7,589 nucleotides of DNA from an uncultured Veillonellaceae bacterium. GTDB lineage: Bacteria > Bacillota > Negativicutes > Veillonellales > Dialisteraceae. Made by a program: the position numbers and the translations under genes. The number at the start of each line of letters is the position of its first letter. Position 1 is the stretch's first letter. The DNA lies in the NCBI GenBank assembly GCA_958439155.1, contig CAUBUJ010000080.1, positions 1 through 7,589 of the forward strand, given 5' to 3'. The notes beneath the pieces are model-generated. The model ran no database searches and was not told the DNA's origin. It saw only the letters and a list, made by a program, of their open reading frames with translations. Positions 1-4,111 of this stretch are shown here, in pieces.

Positions 1-19
1 CGCCCTCAGGATTCGAGAG

Positions 20-106
20 CCCCTTGGCAGGGGATTTTACGTTTCCCCCAAAACGGCAAAAGTCCCGCCTCTGGTCCGCAGTGCTTCCGCCTGATGCGCG
101 GCGGAC
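20..106. other. gene-free stretch with several inverted repeats
   Basis: No start codon leads into a plausible reading frame here on the minus strand. The stretch holds several inverted repeats: CCCCT/AGGGG (20-24 with 29-33, loop of four, followed on the plus strand by ATTTTACG), CGTTT/AAACG (40-44 with 51-55), and two competing pairings, GTCCGC/GCGGAC (74-79 with 101-106) and TCCGCC/GGCGGA (86-91 with 100-105). The last two use the same downstream arm and so exclude each other. The CCCCT hairpin could be a weak plus-strand terminator. A link to the next phage module further left cannot be judged from this window. Confidence 0.4.
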
Positions 107-126
107 TCTATGCCAAAATCACCAAT

Positions 127-158
127 AGAAAAGCAGAACCGCCGAAACGATTCTGCTT
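127..158 (-). terminator. rho-independent terminator closing the minus-strand block
   Basis: On the minus strand a perfect 8-base stem AAGCAGAA/TTCTGCTT (158-151 with 138-131) encloses a 12-base loop, and the sequence continues TTCTATT, giving a short U-rich tail. It lies 18 bases after the stop codon of the 62-residue gene. A second 7-base hairpin with one G-U pair and a CAT loop (177-161) directly follows that stop and may help. The long stem is also an inverted repeat on the plus strand, but there it is followed by ATGAC, so termination is more likely for minus-strand transcripts. Confidence 0.65.
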
Positions 159-176
159 ATGACAGGCATGGCCTGC

Positions 177-365
177 CTATTCTCCGTAATACTCTTCCAT
201 AAACTTCCGCGCCTTCTCGACGCCGCCGCGCTTTACCTTCTGGGAAAAGAGGCGGATCAGCTCCCATTCGTCATCGTACGCCCGGAGCTGGTGCTGCTTC
301 CGCTGCCCCTCCGGCTTCTTTGGGCGTCCCGTCTGGTTCTCTCTCTTGCCTCCCCATCCGCTCAT
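177..365 (-). CDS. small basic phage protein with GRPKKPEG motif
   Basis: This encodes 62 residues. The first third is basic and glycine-rich, with the motif GRPKKPEG at about residues 14-21, resembling the AT-hook-like leader of many small phage and mobile-element proteins. The rest looks helical, with HQLRAYDDEWELI at about residues 29-41 and a charged tail. The LRAYDDEW-type core recurs, as I recall, in small phage hypotheticals of Firmicutes with no proven role. The start at 365 is chosen because its ATG overlaps the stop of the upstream membrane peptide as ATGA; the preceding GGTGA is only a weak ribosome binding site, so coupling may matter. A longer in-frame extension to 437 would cover the membrane peptide's coding sequence in another frame and lacks a site. 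DNA binding is inferred only from composition. Confidence 0.7.
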   Translation of the reverse strand: MSGWGGKRENQTGRPKKPEGQRKQHQLRAYDDEWELIRLFSQKVKRGGVEKARKFMEEYYGE

Positions 366-448
366 TTCTTGTTCACCAGATAAAGAGTAATAAGGGAAAG
401 AATCAGCGCGATGATAGAAATACCCAATGCGATCCAAGTCATTTGCAT
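362..448 (-). CDS. 28-residue single-pass membrane peptide
   Basis: This short frame encodes 28 residues: a start MQMTW, an uninterrupted hydrophobic stretch of about 20 residues (ALGISIIALILSLITLYLV), and a positive tail NKK. That is the plain layout of a single transmembrane helix with positive residues on the cytoplasmic side. The start at 448 has only a weak AGGCG ribosome binding site; ATG at 442 is an alternative. The stop TGA overlaps the next ATG as ATGA, which supports it being a real coupled gene. It lies downstream of the strong promoter at 655-683, separated by GC-rich hairpins. Small phage or plasmid membrane peptides like this are sometimes labelled putative holin-like toxins. 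No sequence motif here proves that role. Confidence 0.55.
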   Translation of the reverse strand: MQMTWIALGISIIALILSLITLYLVNKK

Positions 449-481
449 GTCGCCTATATGGATGATAAGATGAATATGTAA

Positions 482-520
482 GCCCCTTTATGGGGGCCCG
501 GGGAATCCCCCGGGGAATTC
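482..520 (-). terminator. GC-rich hairpin cluster after the 33-residue peptide gene
   Basis: Directly after the TAA of the 33-residue peptide the minus strand holds two hairpins. The first is a 7-base stem GAATTCC with GGGATTC, one G-U pair and loop CCGG (520-503). The second is GCCCC/GGGGC with loop CATAAA (497-482). A GGGG/CCCC pairing in between competes with the first. The U-rich tail is poor (GGGGCTTACATATT), so this could be a leaky terminator, an RNA-stabilising structure or an attenuator between the two membrane peptide genes. Confidence 0.4.
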
Positions 521-622
521 TTACTTGCGGTTAGCTTTGATAACGGCTATCAGACTGATAACGGCACTTACCAGACTGATGATGGCGGTTAAAAGGTTGG
601 CCGCTTTTTCTATATCATCCAT
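521..622 (-). CDS. 33-residue membrane peptide under a consensus promoter
   Basis: This is a 33-residue frame with a near-ideal ribosome binding site, AAAGGAGGTG, 6 bases before ATG at 622. The product starts MDDIEKAANLL, continues with a hydrophobic segment at about residues 10-28 (TAIISLVSAVISLIAVI) and ends KANRK, so it should span or lie in the membrane with a basic C-terminus. The coding sequence contains an imperfect tandem repeat (539-556, 557-577 and a partial 578-588) giving the repeated ISL-x-AVI pattern. A textbook sigma-70-type promoter lies 33 bases upstream of the ATG. Similar short hydrophobic peptides include type I toxin-antitoxin toxins and holin-like toxins, but I see no clear antisense promoter opposite it. 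The gene call is strong; its role is unknown. Confidence 0.75.
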   Translation of the reverse strand: MDDIEKAANLLTAIISLVSAVISLIAVIKANRK

Positions 623-654
623 ATTTTTCACCTCCTTTGCTTTTCTATGTTTTT

Positions 655-683
655 ATTATACCTTCTTTCTTGCTTTTTGTCAA
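655..683 (-). promoter_or_regulatory. perfect-consensus housekeeping sigma promoter
   Basis: Read on the minus strand, TTGACA (683-678) is followed by exactly 17 bases (677-661) and TATAAT (660-655). Both boxes match the sigma-70/SigA consensus in all six positions and the spacer is optimal. An A/T-rich stretch lies upstream of the -35 box. Transcription should start near 648 and run into the ribosome binding site at about 637-628 and the peptide start at 622. It is by far the best promoter I can find in the window, and nothing resembling an operator is evident beside it. Confidence 0.9.
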
Positions 684-694
684 TGCTTTATGCT

Positions 695-713
695 AAAAAA
701 GATAGATTTTATC
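695..713 (-). terminator. weak terminator at the end of the methyltransferase-like gene
   Basis: On the minus strand GATA and TATC (713-710 with 704-701) can pair around a 5-base loop and are followed by six T residues (700-695). The stem overlaps the stop codon at 711-709. Four base pairs is weak, so this is tentative, although it sits just before the strong promoter of the next unit. Confidence 0.25.
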
Positions 714-1457
714 GGAGGTTTTCCACAATTTCCTTTTCTCTGTCCGACAGTTCAAAGGTGATCCGCCTTGCCTCTTCCTGTGCCCGCCTTGCCTCTTCCT
801 GTGCTCGCCTTGCCGGGCCTTCCGAAACGAGGTAACCGCCGCCGTAGATCGCCTTTCCATAGGGAATCTGGGCATCCAGCTTGCGGCAGAAATAGCCGGT
901 ACGCGCTTCAAAGGCTACGCCGTACTTGCTGAACTTGTTCAAGGTGGTCGGCATGATTAGATTGTCCGGGTATCCATAAATAGGCATTAGCTTTTTATTT
1001 TTTCCCCGTGCCGTTTTATCTGCCGCTTCCAGTGCCGCATACAGATCCGGCGCGCTCATGAGGAGCGGCCCTTTCGATGAGATAAAGCTCGTTGAAATTT
1101 TAGCCCCATTCTCATAGGTGATACTGTATCCCGTACCGATATATGACGGAGCCGCTCGGACGCCTGTCAGGCCGGGGCAGAAAAGGAAATACTCAATACC
1201 CTGCCGATTGTAGAAAGAAACGATTTCCGCAAGGGTGGAAAAAGGCGGGTTGTCAATAACCACACCCCACCGTATCCAAAATGGCGATAATCGCCGCCCG
1301 GGTAAAATGGCCGGTAGATTTCACGGTCTTCCCATCCATTTCTTTTGACTGCCCACGATTTCACCACTTCATAAATCTCCGGCGGCGTATAGCAGTCATC
1401 GGTGGTCTTCTTCCGCTCGAACTTCTGTAAAAACAGATCGTATTCTTCGTTTGCCAT
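709..1457 (-). pseudogene. methyltransferase-like phage protein gene, frameshifted
   Basis: Two adjacent frames together make one protein of about 249 residues. The N-terminal part starts at ATG 1457 behind GGAG with a 6-base spacer and carries TTDDCYTPPEIYEVVKSWA and RPFYPGGDYRHF. The C-terminal part (1263 to 709) begins VVIDNPPFS, has SITYENGA and a PDLYAALEAA segment, and ends SDREKEIVENL. NPPF is the catalytic motif IV type of amino-methyltransferases, and I recall this combination from phage proteins related to adenine methylases. At 1265-1268 a run of four G residues (minus strand) needs one extra base to join the frames. As it stands, translation from 1457 would run out of frame and stop at 1167 after 96 residues. 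No classical slippery heptamer is present. It may be a true mutation or a homopolymer sequencing error. Confidence 0.7.
764..814 (-). repeat. 21-base tandem repeat encoding a 7-residue unit
   Basis: Two nearly identical 21-base copies (764-784 and 785-805, one base different) and a 9-base partial third copy (806-814) lie in frame. They encode repeated ARRAQEE units, a charged helix-forming spacer before the conserved C-terminal SDREKEIVENL segment of the methyltransferase-like protein. Related proteins, as I recall them, have alanine/lysine/glutamate repeats at the same place, so copy number probably varies between phages. Confidence 0.85.
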
Positions 1458-1507
1458 TGTTTTCTCCAACAGGAAAGCACCCATGTCCATGAGTGCTGTA
1501 AGTTCGT

Positions 1508-1531
1508 GGTGCCAGCCTTTCAGCCGGCACC
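1508..1531 (-). other. 9-base-pair hairpin upstream of the methyltransferase-like gene
   Basis: On the minus strand GGTGCCGGC (1531-1523) pairs with GCTGGCACC (1516-1508) over nine positions, including one G-U pair, around the 6-base loop TGAAAG. It lies 19 bases after the tRNA-like element and 50 bases before the ATG at 1457. No T run follows it, so it is not a standard terminator. It could be a processing or mRNA-stabilising element in the leader. Confidence 0.6.
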
Positions 1532-1549
1532 GGGTGTAGAATGCAGAAA

Positions 1550-1620
1550 GGCGCAGGGCGGGAATTGCACCCGCATGCGAGGGATTGCGGCCCCCGGTGT
1601 TCCTGTTGCACCACCTGCGC
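1550..1620 (-). tRNA. tRNA-like gene, anticodon GCA (Cys codons), atypical
   Basis: The minus strand folds as a 71-base cloverleaf. The acceptor stem GCGCAGG/CCTGCGC is a perfect 7 base pairs. The D arm is GGTG/CACC with a 9-base loop containing GG. The anticodon stem GGGGG/CCCTC (one G-U) carries loop CCGCAAT, placing GCA at 1588-1586. A 4-base variable region follows, and the T arm GCGGG/CCCGC has loop TGCAATT. Conserved U8, A14, G18, G19, T54, C56 and A58 are all in place. Deviations: position 33 is C instead of the near-universal U, position 55 is G instead of U, the discriminator is C (bacterial Cys tRNAs usually have U), and no CCA is encoded. It may be a diverged phage tRNA, a decaying one, or a tRNA-like structure that does not decode. 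A terminator ends five bases upstream. Confidence 0.6.
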
Positions 1621-1624
1621 ATAG

Positions 1625-1649
1625 AAAAAGGCCGCCCGTGCAAGCGGCC
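1625..1649 (-). terminator. rho-independent terminator after the DUF1492-like gene
   Basis: On the minus strand GGCCGC (1649-1644) pairs perfectly with GCGGCC (1635-1630) around an 8-base loop and is followed by five T residues (1629-1625). This is a good intrinsic terminator about 90 bases after the stop of the DUF1492-like gene. Unusually, the tRNA-like element begins only five bases beyond its T run, so the tRNA would depend on read-through or be cut from a longer transcript. Confidence 0.7.
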
Positions 1650-1654
1650 CCGCA

Positions 1655-1676
1655 ATGGTCTCCGCAGAGATTCCAT
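1655..1676 (-). other. bulged hairpin in the 1458-1737 noncoding region
   Basis: On the minus strand ATGG, a two-base AA bulge, TCTC, loop TGCG, GAGA and CCAT form an 8-base-pair hairpin (1676-1655) immediately before the terminator stem. The rest of the 280-base region from 1737 to 1677 shows no hairpin; at 1702-1694 there is a possible extended -10 box (TGGTAATAT) without a recognisable -35 box. No gene of its own is seen between 1737 and 1458 apart from the tRNA-like element. Confidence 0.45.
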
Positions 1677-1737
1677 CACCTTTTTCAGTTTATATATTAC
1701 CACAGAAAAAAGGGGCTTTTCGGGGCGGGTTTTCCTC

Positions 1738-2157
1738 TTACTCCCCGTTTTCATTGATAAGAACTTGAAGATCGCTGATTGATCTCGCACACAACCTCTT
1801 TACCCAGCTTTTATCAAAATGCATTTTCTCCGCCACCTCTTCCCATAGCTGCCCCATGATGTACCGCCTCTGGAGAATCGCCTGGCAGACTGGATCGGGC
1901 TCCATGGAAATGAGACGCATAGCCTCCCGACGCATGTCCAGGAGGCTTTTGTATTCCGCAAAGTACGCTTCTTCTTCCGCTTCCATCCGGATCAGCACGT
2001 CATCTAAGGACGATTGATGGGACGTCTGCACCTTGTCGCCCAGGATCGGGGAGGAAAGGTGTGTCATATCATAACGCAGCCGGTCCAGATTTTCCGAAAG
2101 CGACCGGATCCGCGCACCCTGCCGCCGTACCTCTTGTAAGAATTTTTTGACGTCCAT
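1738..2157 (-). CDS. DUF1492/ArpU-like phage transcriptional regulator
   Basis: This encodes 139 residues from ATG 2157, preceded by AAGGGG six bases away. The N-terminal two thirds look like a long charged coiled coil (FLQEVRRQGARIRSLSENL, later RMEAEEEAYFAEYKSLLDM). The C-terminal 45 residues (about 90-135) resemble a sigma-70 region 4 helix-turn-helix: ILQRRYIMGQLWEEVAEKM followed by DKSWVKRLCARSISDL. This is the build of DUF1492 and ArpU-type proteins, which in Firmicute phages sit at the end of the replication/early block and are thought to turn on late genes. The position here, before a terminator and the left-hand block, fits. An in-frame TTG at 2178 would add seven residues but its GGAG is too close. 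Confidence 0.8.
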   Translation of the reverse strand: MDVKKFLQEVRRQGARIRSLSENLDRLRYDMTHLSSPILGDKVQTSHQSSLDDVLIRMEAEEEAYFAEYKSLLDMRREAMRLISMEPDPVCQAILQRRYIMGQLWEEVAEKMHFDKSWVKRLCARSISDLQVLINENGE

Positions 2158-2191
2158 CCATTTCCCCTTTCCATGCAAACTCCTATACAGG

Positions 2192-2524
2192 CTATTTCCC
2201 GAGAAGGTAAATCACAGCGAAGAGCAGCACCGCATCCGCAGCGAGGCTCATATACACCATGAGGCGTAAGTCTTCCACGTCTTCCAGCCTGTACGTAACA
2301 TCCCGCCACCGCAGGTCCAGTGCTTCCTCGATCTGTCTCATGTTACGGATGTGCTCCTCCTGCCGGTCCACGCGGCTCCGGAGCGCCATAACGCCGTTCC
2401 ATGCATTGTCCGCCCCGTCCTGCGCCGTCTTTGCCGCAAGCTCCAGTGTCTTGTTGATCCGCTTCTGTGCATTGAGCTGTCTGCACTGGATTTCAATCAT
2501 ATTCCATAATTGTACTTTTTTCAT
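2192..2524 (-). CDS. coiled-coil protein with C-terminal membrane anchor
   Basis: This encodes 110 residues starting MKKVQLWNMIEI. Residues 10-85 are hydrophilic and strongly helix-forming (KRINKTLELAAKTAQDGA, SRVDRQEEHIRNMRQIEEAL), which suggests a coiled coil. A single hydrophobic segment at the very end (LMVYMSLAADAVLLFAVIYL, then LGK) would anchor the protein by its C-terminus. The layout recalls XhlA-type phage proteins involved in lysis, but I see no specific sequence match, and its place among early genes differs from a usual lysis cassette. The start is supported by AAGGAGA a few bases upstream and by an ATGA overlap with the stop of the Cys-rich gene. Confidence 0.75.
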   Translation of the reverse strand: MKKVQLWNMIEIQCRQLNAQKRINKTLELAAKTAQDGADNAWNGVMALRSRVDRQEEHIRNMRQIEEALDLRWRDVTYRLEDVEDLRLMVYMSLAADAVLLFAVIYLLGK

Positions 2525-2730
2525 GTCTTCTCCTTCTCTCCCGGCCGATACCTGCTGCATGCCTTTGAGAAATCGGCGCAGCAGTATAGGTCGTCCTCTT
2601 TCGCCCCTGCCTGCCATGCCAGGAAATGCTCTCCCCGGAGACACCGGCGGCAGGTCTTCTCCCGGCAGTTGCTCATACAGAAGCACATGTCAAAACTGCC
2701 GCCGGGGTAATCTTTGATGTAGTAGTCCAC
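2521..2730 (-). CDS. small cysteine-rich phage protein
   Basis: This encodes 69 residues beginning at a GTG codon (2730) with an excellent ribosome binding site, CAGGAGGT, five bases upstream; the start codon choice rests on that. The product MDYYIKDYPGGSFDMCFCMS is followed by eight cysteines in total, in pairs such as CREKTCRRC and YCCADFSKAC. This spacing suggests metal binding, probably zinc, but it matches no classical ribbon exactly. I recall similar short proteins with a Y-Y-I-K-D-Y-P-G-G start in Firmicute prophages, without known function. Its stop overlaps the next start as ATGA, and it begins 17 bases after the recombinase gene stops. Confidence 0.75.
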   Translation of the reverse strand: MDYYIKDYPGGSFDMCFCMSNCREKTCRRCLRGEHFLAWQAGAKEDDLYCCADFSKACSRYRPGEKEKT

Positions 2731-2747
2731 TCTGTACCTCCTGTGAA

Positions 2748-3392
2748 CTAACGAGGATTTCTTGTGAGTTCCTCAGAACTTCTCTCAAACTTCTCCGCAT
2801 TTTCTCTTCTCCTTCCCATATGGTAGCGAAAATTCGAGAGGGACATGCCGCACTGCCGGGCTGCTTCTGAGGCTGTGATTGCTTTCTTTTTCCAAAGGCG
2901 GCACATTTCCTCAAAATTCTCCGGCAGCACTCTCGGCGGACGGCTGAAACAGACGCCCCGTTTTTTCGCGGCGGCGATCCCTTCGGCCTGGCGGCTCCGG
3001 ATATTCTGCCTCTCATTCTCCGCGACGAAAGACAGCACCTGGAGGACGATATCACTGAGAAACGTCCCAAGCAGATCCTTTCCCCGCCTTGTATCGAGAA
3101 GAGGCATATCAAGCACCACGATATCTGCGCCCTTTCCCTTGGTGATCTTGCGCCATTCTTCGAGAATCTCCTCGTAATTTCTCCCGATCCGGTCAATGCT
3201 TTTCACGTAGAGGATATCATCCTTCTTGAGTCTCCTCACAAGCGCCCGCCACTGCGGCCGGTTGAAATCTTTCCCTGATAATTTATCCATGTACAGGTTT
3301 TTCTTCGGGATATCCAACGCTCCCAGTGCCGCCCGCTGTCGGTCTTCATTCTGTTCCCGCGTGCTTACCCGCATGTATCCATACACGCTCAT
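2748..3392 (-). CDS. small serine recombinase (resolvase/invertase family)
   Basis: This encodes 214 residues, the usual length for small serine recombinases. The catalytic domain is complete: YMRVSTREQ places Y6, R8 and the nucleophile S10; R45 follows in FNRPQW; SIDRIGRN supplies D67, R68 and R71, in the same positions as in gamma-delta resolvase. A long helix (about 100-140, FVAENERQNIRSRQAEG) leads to a C-terminal helix-turn-helix (about 171-192, ITASEAARQCGMSLSNFRYH). Such enzymes resolve or invert DNA between short paired sites. The gene begins with ATGA overlap after the zinc-ribbon gene and has AAGGAGAG seven bases upstream, so it is an integral member of this operon. I could not identify its recombination sites in the window. 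Confidence 0.93.
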   Translation of the reverse strand: MSVYGYMRVSTREQNEDRQRAALGALDIPKKNLYMDKLSGKDFNRPQWRALVRRLKKDDILYVKSIDRIGRNYEEILEEWRKITKGKGADIVVLDMPLLDTRRGKDLLGTFLSDIVLQVLSFVAENERQNIRSRQAEGIAAAKKRGVCFSRPPRVLPENFEEMCRLWKKKAITASEAARQCGMSLSNFRYHMGRRRENAEKFERSSEELTRNPR

Positions 3393-3703
3393 TCACGGCT
3401 CTCCTTCTGCGCCTTCATTCTTTCATACTGCTTTTTGCTCCCTGCAGCCACCCGTTCTCTATGTACCTCTGGTCTGCACTTCGGGCAATACTTCGCTCTG
3501 CTTCCAGATGAGAGGAAAACACCGCCGCACCGTTCGCACCGGCATTCTCTCTTTTTCTTCTGTTTCCACCGGGCCGCCGGTGCTTCCTTGTACACAATGC
3601 CCTTTGACTTCTCGTCAGCTTCAAAGCATTGGATACAGCAGTGCTTCTCACCCCAATTTGGCTGGAAGCGTTTCCCGCACCACAGGCATACCCGCTCATC
3701 CAT
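3389..3703 (-). CDS. double zinc-ribbon protein
   Basis: This encodes 104 residues. Two four-cysteine clusters are plain: C6-x2-C9 with C22/C23 and C26 in the first 27 residues (VCLWCGKRF, HCCIQCF), and C56-x2-C59 with C73-x2-C76 in the second half (CERCGGVF, YCPKCRPE). Between them lies a basic linker (WKQKKKRE), and the C-terminus is a basic helix. Each cluster should bind one zinc; nucleic-acid binding is likely but not shown. The ATG at 3703 follows GGAGG by an unusually long 15 bases containing a hairpin (see findings); an ATT codon nine bases upstream of the ATG is a less likely start. It overlaps the previous gene by eight bases and the recombinase by ATGA. Confidence 0.85.
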   Translation of the reverse strand: MDERVCLWCGKRFQPNWGEKHCCIQCFEADEKSKGIVYKEAPAARWKQKKKRECRCERCGGVFLSSGSRAKYCPKCRPEVHRERVAAGSKKQYERMKAQKESRE

Positions 3704-3902
3704 GGCGGGAATCGTTCCCCTCCGGCTCCACTTCTTCCGGCTTAAACCTTGCGAGAGACTCGCCCGGGTCAAGAAGCAGCCGGCCCGCCTCAAAGTCTAC
3801 CGCCAGAAGGCGTCCTGTCTTCCCTTCAAAGCCCCAGCAGTTCGCCACTTTGCTGGGTTCCCAATAATAGAACCGGTGCTTGTGAAATTCTATGTCCGTC
3901 AT
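3696..3902 (-). CDS. small unrecognised phage protein, beta-rich
   Basis: This encodes 68 residues starting MTDIEFHKHRFYYWEP. I do not recognise a family. The sequence alternates short hydrophobic and charged stretches (WGFEGKTGRLLAVDFEAGRL), as expected of a small beta-barrel, and the tail is acidic and proline-containing (KPEEVEPEGNDS). The gene starts with an ATGA overlap after the DUF3310 gene, has GGGGAGG about five bases before the ATG, and runs eight bases into the zinc-ribbon gene. Its coupling to both neighbours supports it as a real gene, but nothing indicates a function. Confidence 0.7.
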   Translation of the reverse strand: MTDIEFHKHRFYYWEPSKVANCWGFEGKTGRLLAVDFEAGRLLLDPGESLARFKPEEVEPEGNDSRHG

Positions 3903-4111
3903 TTTTCCTCCCCGATCATGCGGTCAATGTACCACCGCGCCTTTTTCAGATCTTCCACGCCGCCTTTGTACTTCCAACGCCACAGGTACTTCATGGCATT
4001 CCCTGTGCAGAAGGCTTCTTCCCCTTGCAGGTCTTCCACCACTGCCCGGATCGCGTCGATACATTCCACGCCGCCGTGTTTGTAATACGCCGGGTTTGTT
4101 GGATCACTCAT
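3899..4111 (-). CDS. DUF3310 family phage protein
   Basis: This encodes 70 residues and is recognisable by the family pattern: YYKHGGVECIDAI near the N-terminus (about 9-21), then FCTGNAMKYLWRWKYKGG (about 33-50) and DLKKARWYIDRMI at the end. DUF3310 proteins are widespread in phages as small single-domain proteins near replication genes. Some are described as SaV-like, with a suggested nucleotide-kinase link that I consider unproven. The ATG at 4111 is fixed by AGGAGG six bases upstream; longer in-frame extensions to 4264 would only cover the previous gene. It overlaps the gene before it by eight bases and the one after by ATGA. Confidence 0.88.
   Translation of the reverse strand: MSDPTNPAYYKHGGVECIDAIRAVVEDLQGEEAFCTGNAMKYLWRWKYKGGVEDLKKARWYIDRMIGEEK

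Noticed and set aside
1..161. Open plus-strand frame from the left edge to a TGA at 159-161
   Set aside because: It runs through several hairpins and the terminator stem, shows no recognisable domain and would be the only plus-strand gene; it is probably a chance opening, although a partial gene from outside cannot be fully excluded.
521..660. Antisense promoter opposite the membrane peptide, as expected for a type I toxin-antitoxin pair
   Set aside because: Only a poor plus-strand candidate (TTGCGG with TATCAG, 17 bases apart) was found, which is too weak to claim an antitoxin RNA.
1551..1620. The tRNA-like element read on the plus strand with anticodon TGC
   Set aside because: The stems also pair on that strand and U33 would be present, but the D loop lacks GG, and the T loop lacks the conserved A58 and the TTCRANY pattern, so the minus strand fits much better.
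1694..1702. Extended -10 promoter TGGTAATAT before the tRNA-like element
   Set aside because: No matching -35 box is present at the right distance, and a terminator lies between it and the tRNA-like element, so it is not reported as a promoter.
1167..1790. Long minus-strand frame of 207 codons covering the noncoding region
   Set aside because: Its upstream half crosses the terminator and the tRNA-like element and has no plausible start; only the part from 1457 belongs to a real gene.
2064..2174. 36-residue minus-strand frame with ATG 2174 well placed behind AGGAG, overlapping the DUF1492-like start
   Set aside because: The product is basic and featureless and lies out of frame in a conserved gene. 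It might act as a coupling leader, but nothing beyond the ribosome binding site supports it.
3415..3699. Minus-strand frame with an ATGA overlap at 3699
   Set aside because: It lies inside the zinc-ribbon gene in another frame and lacks the conserved cysteine pattern, which identifies the true frame.
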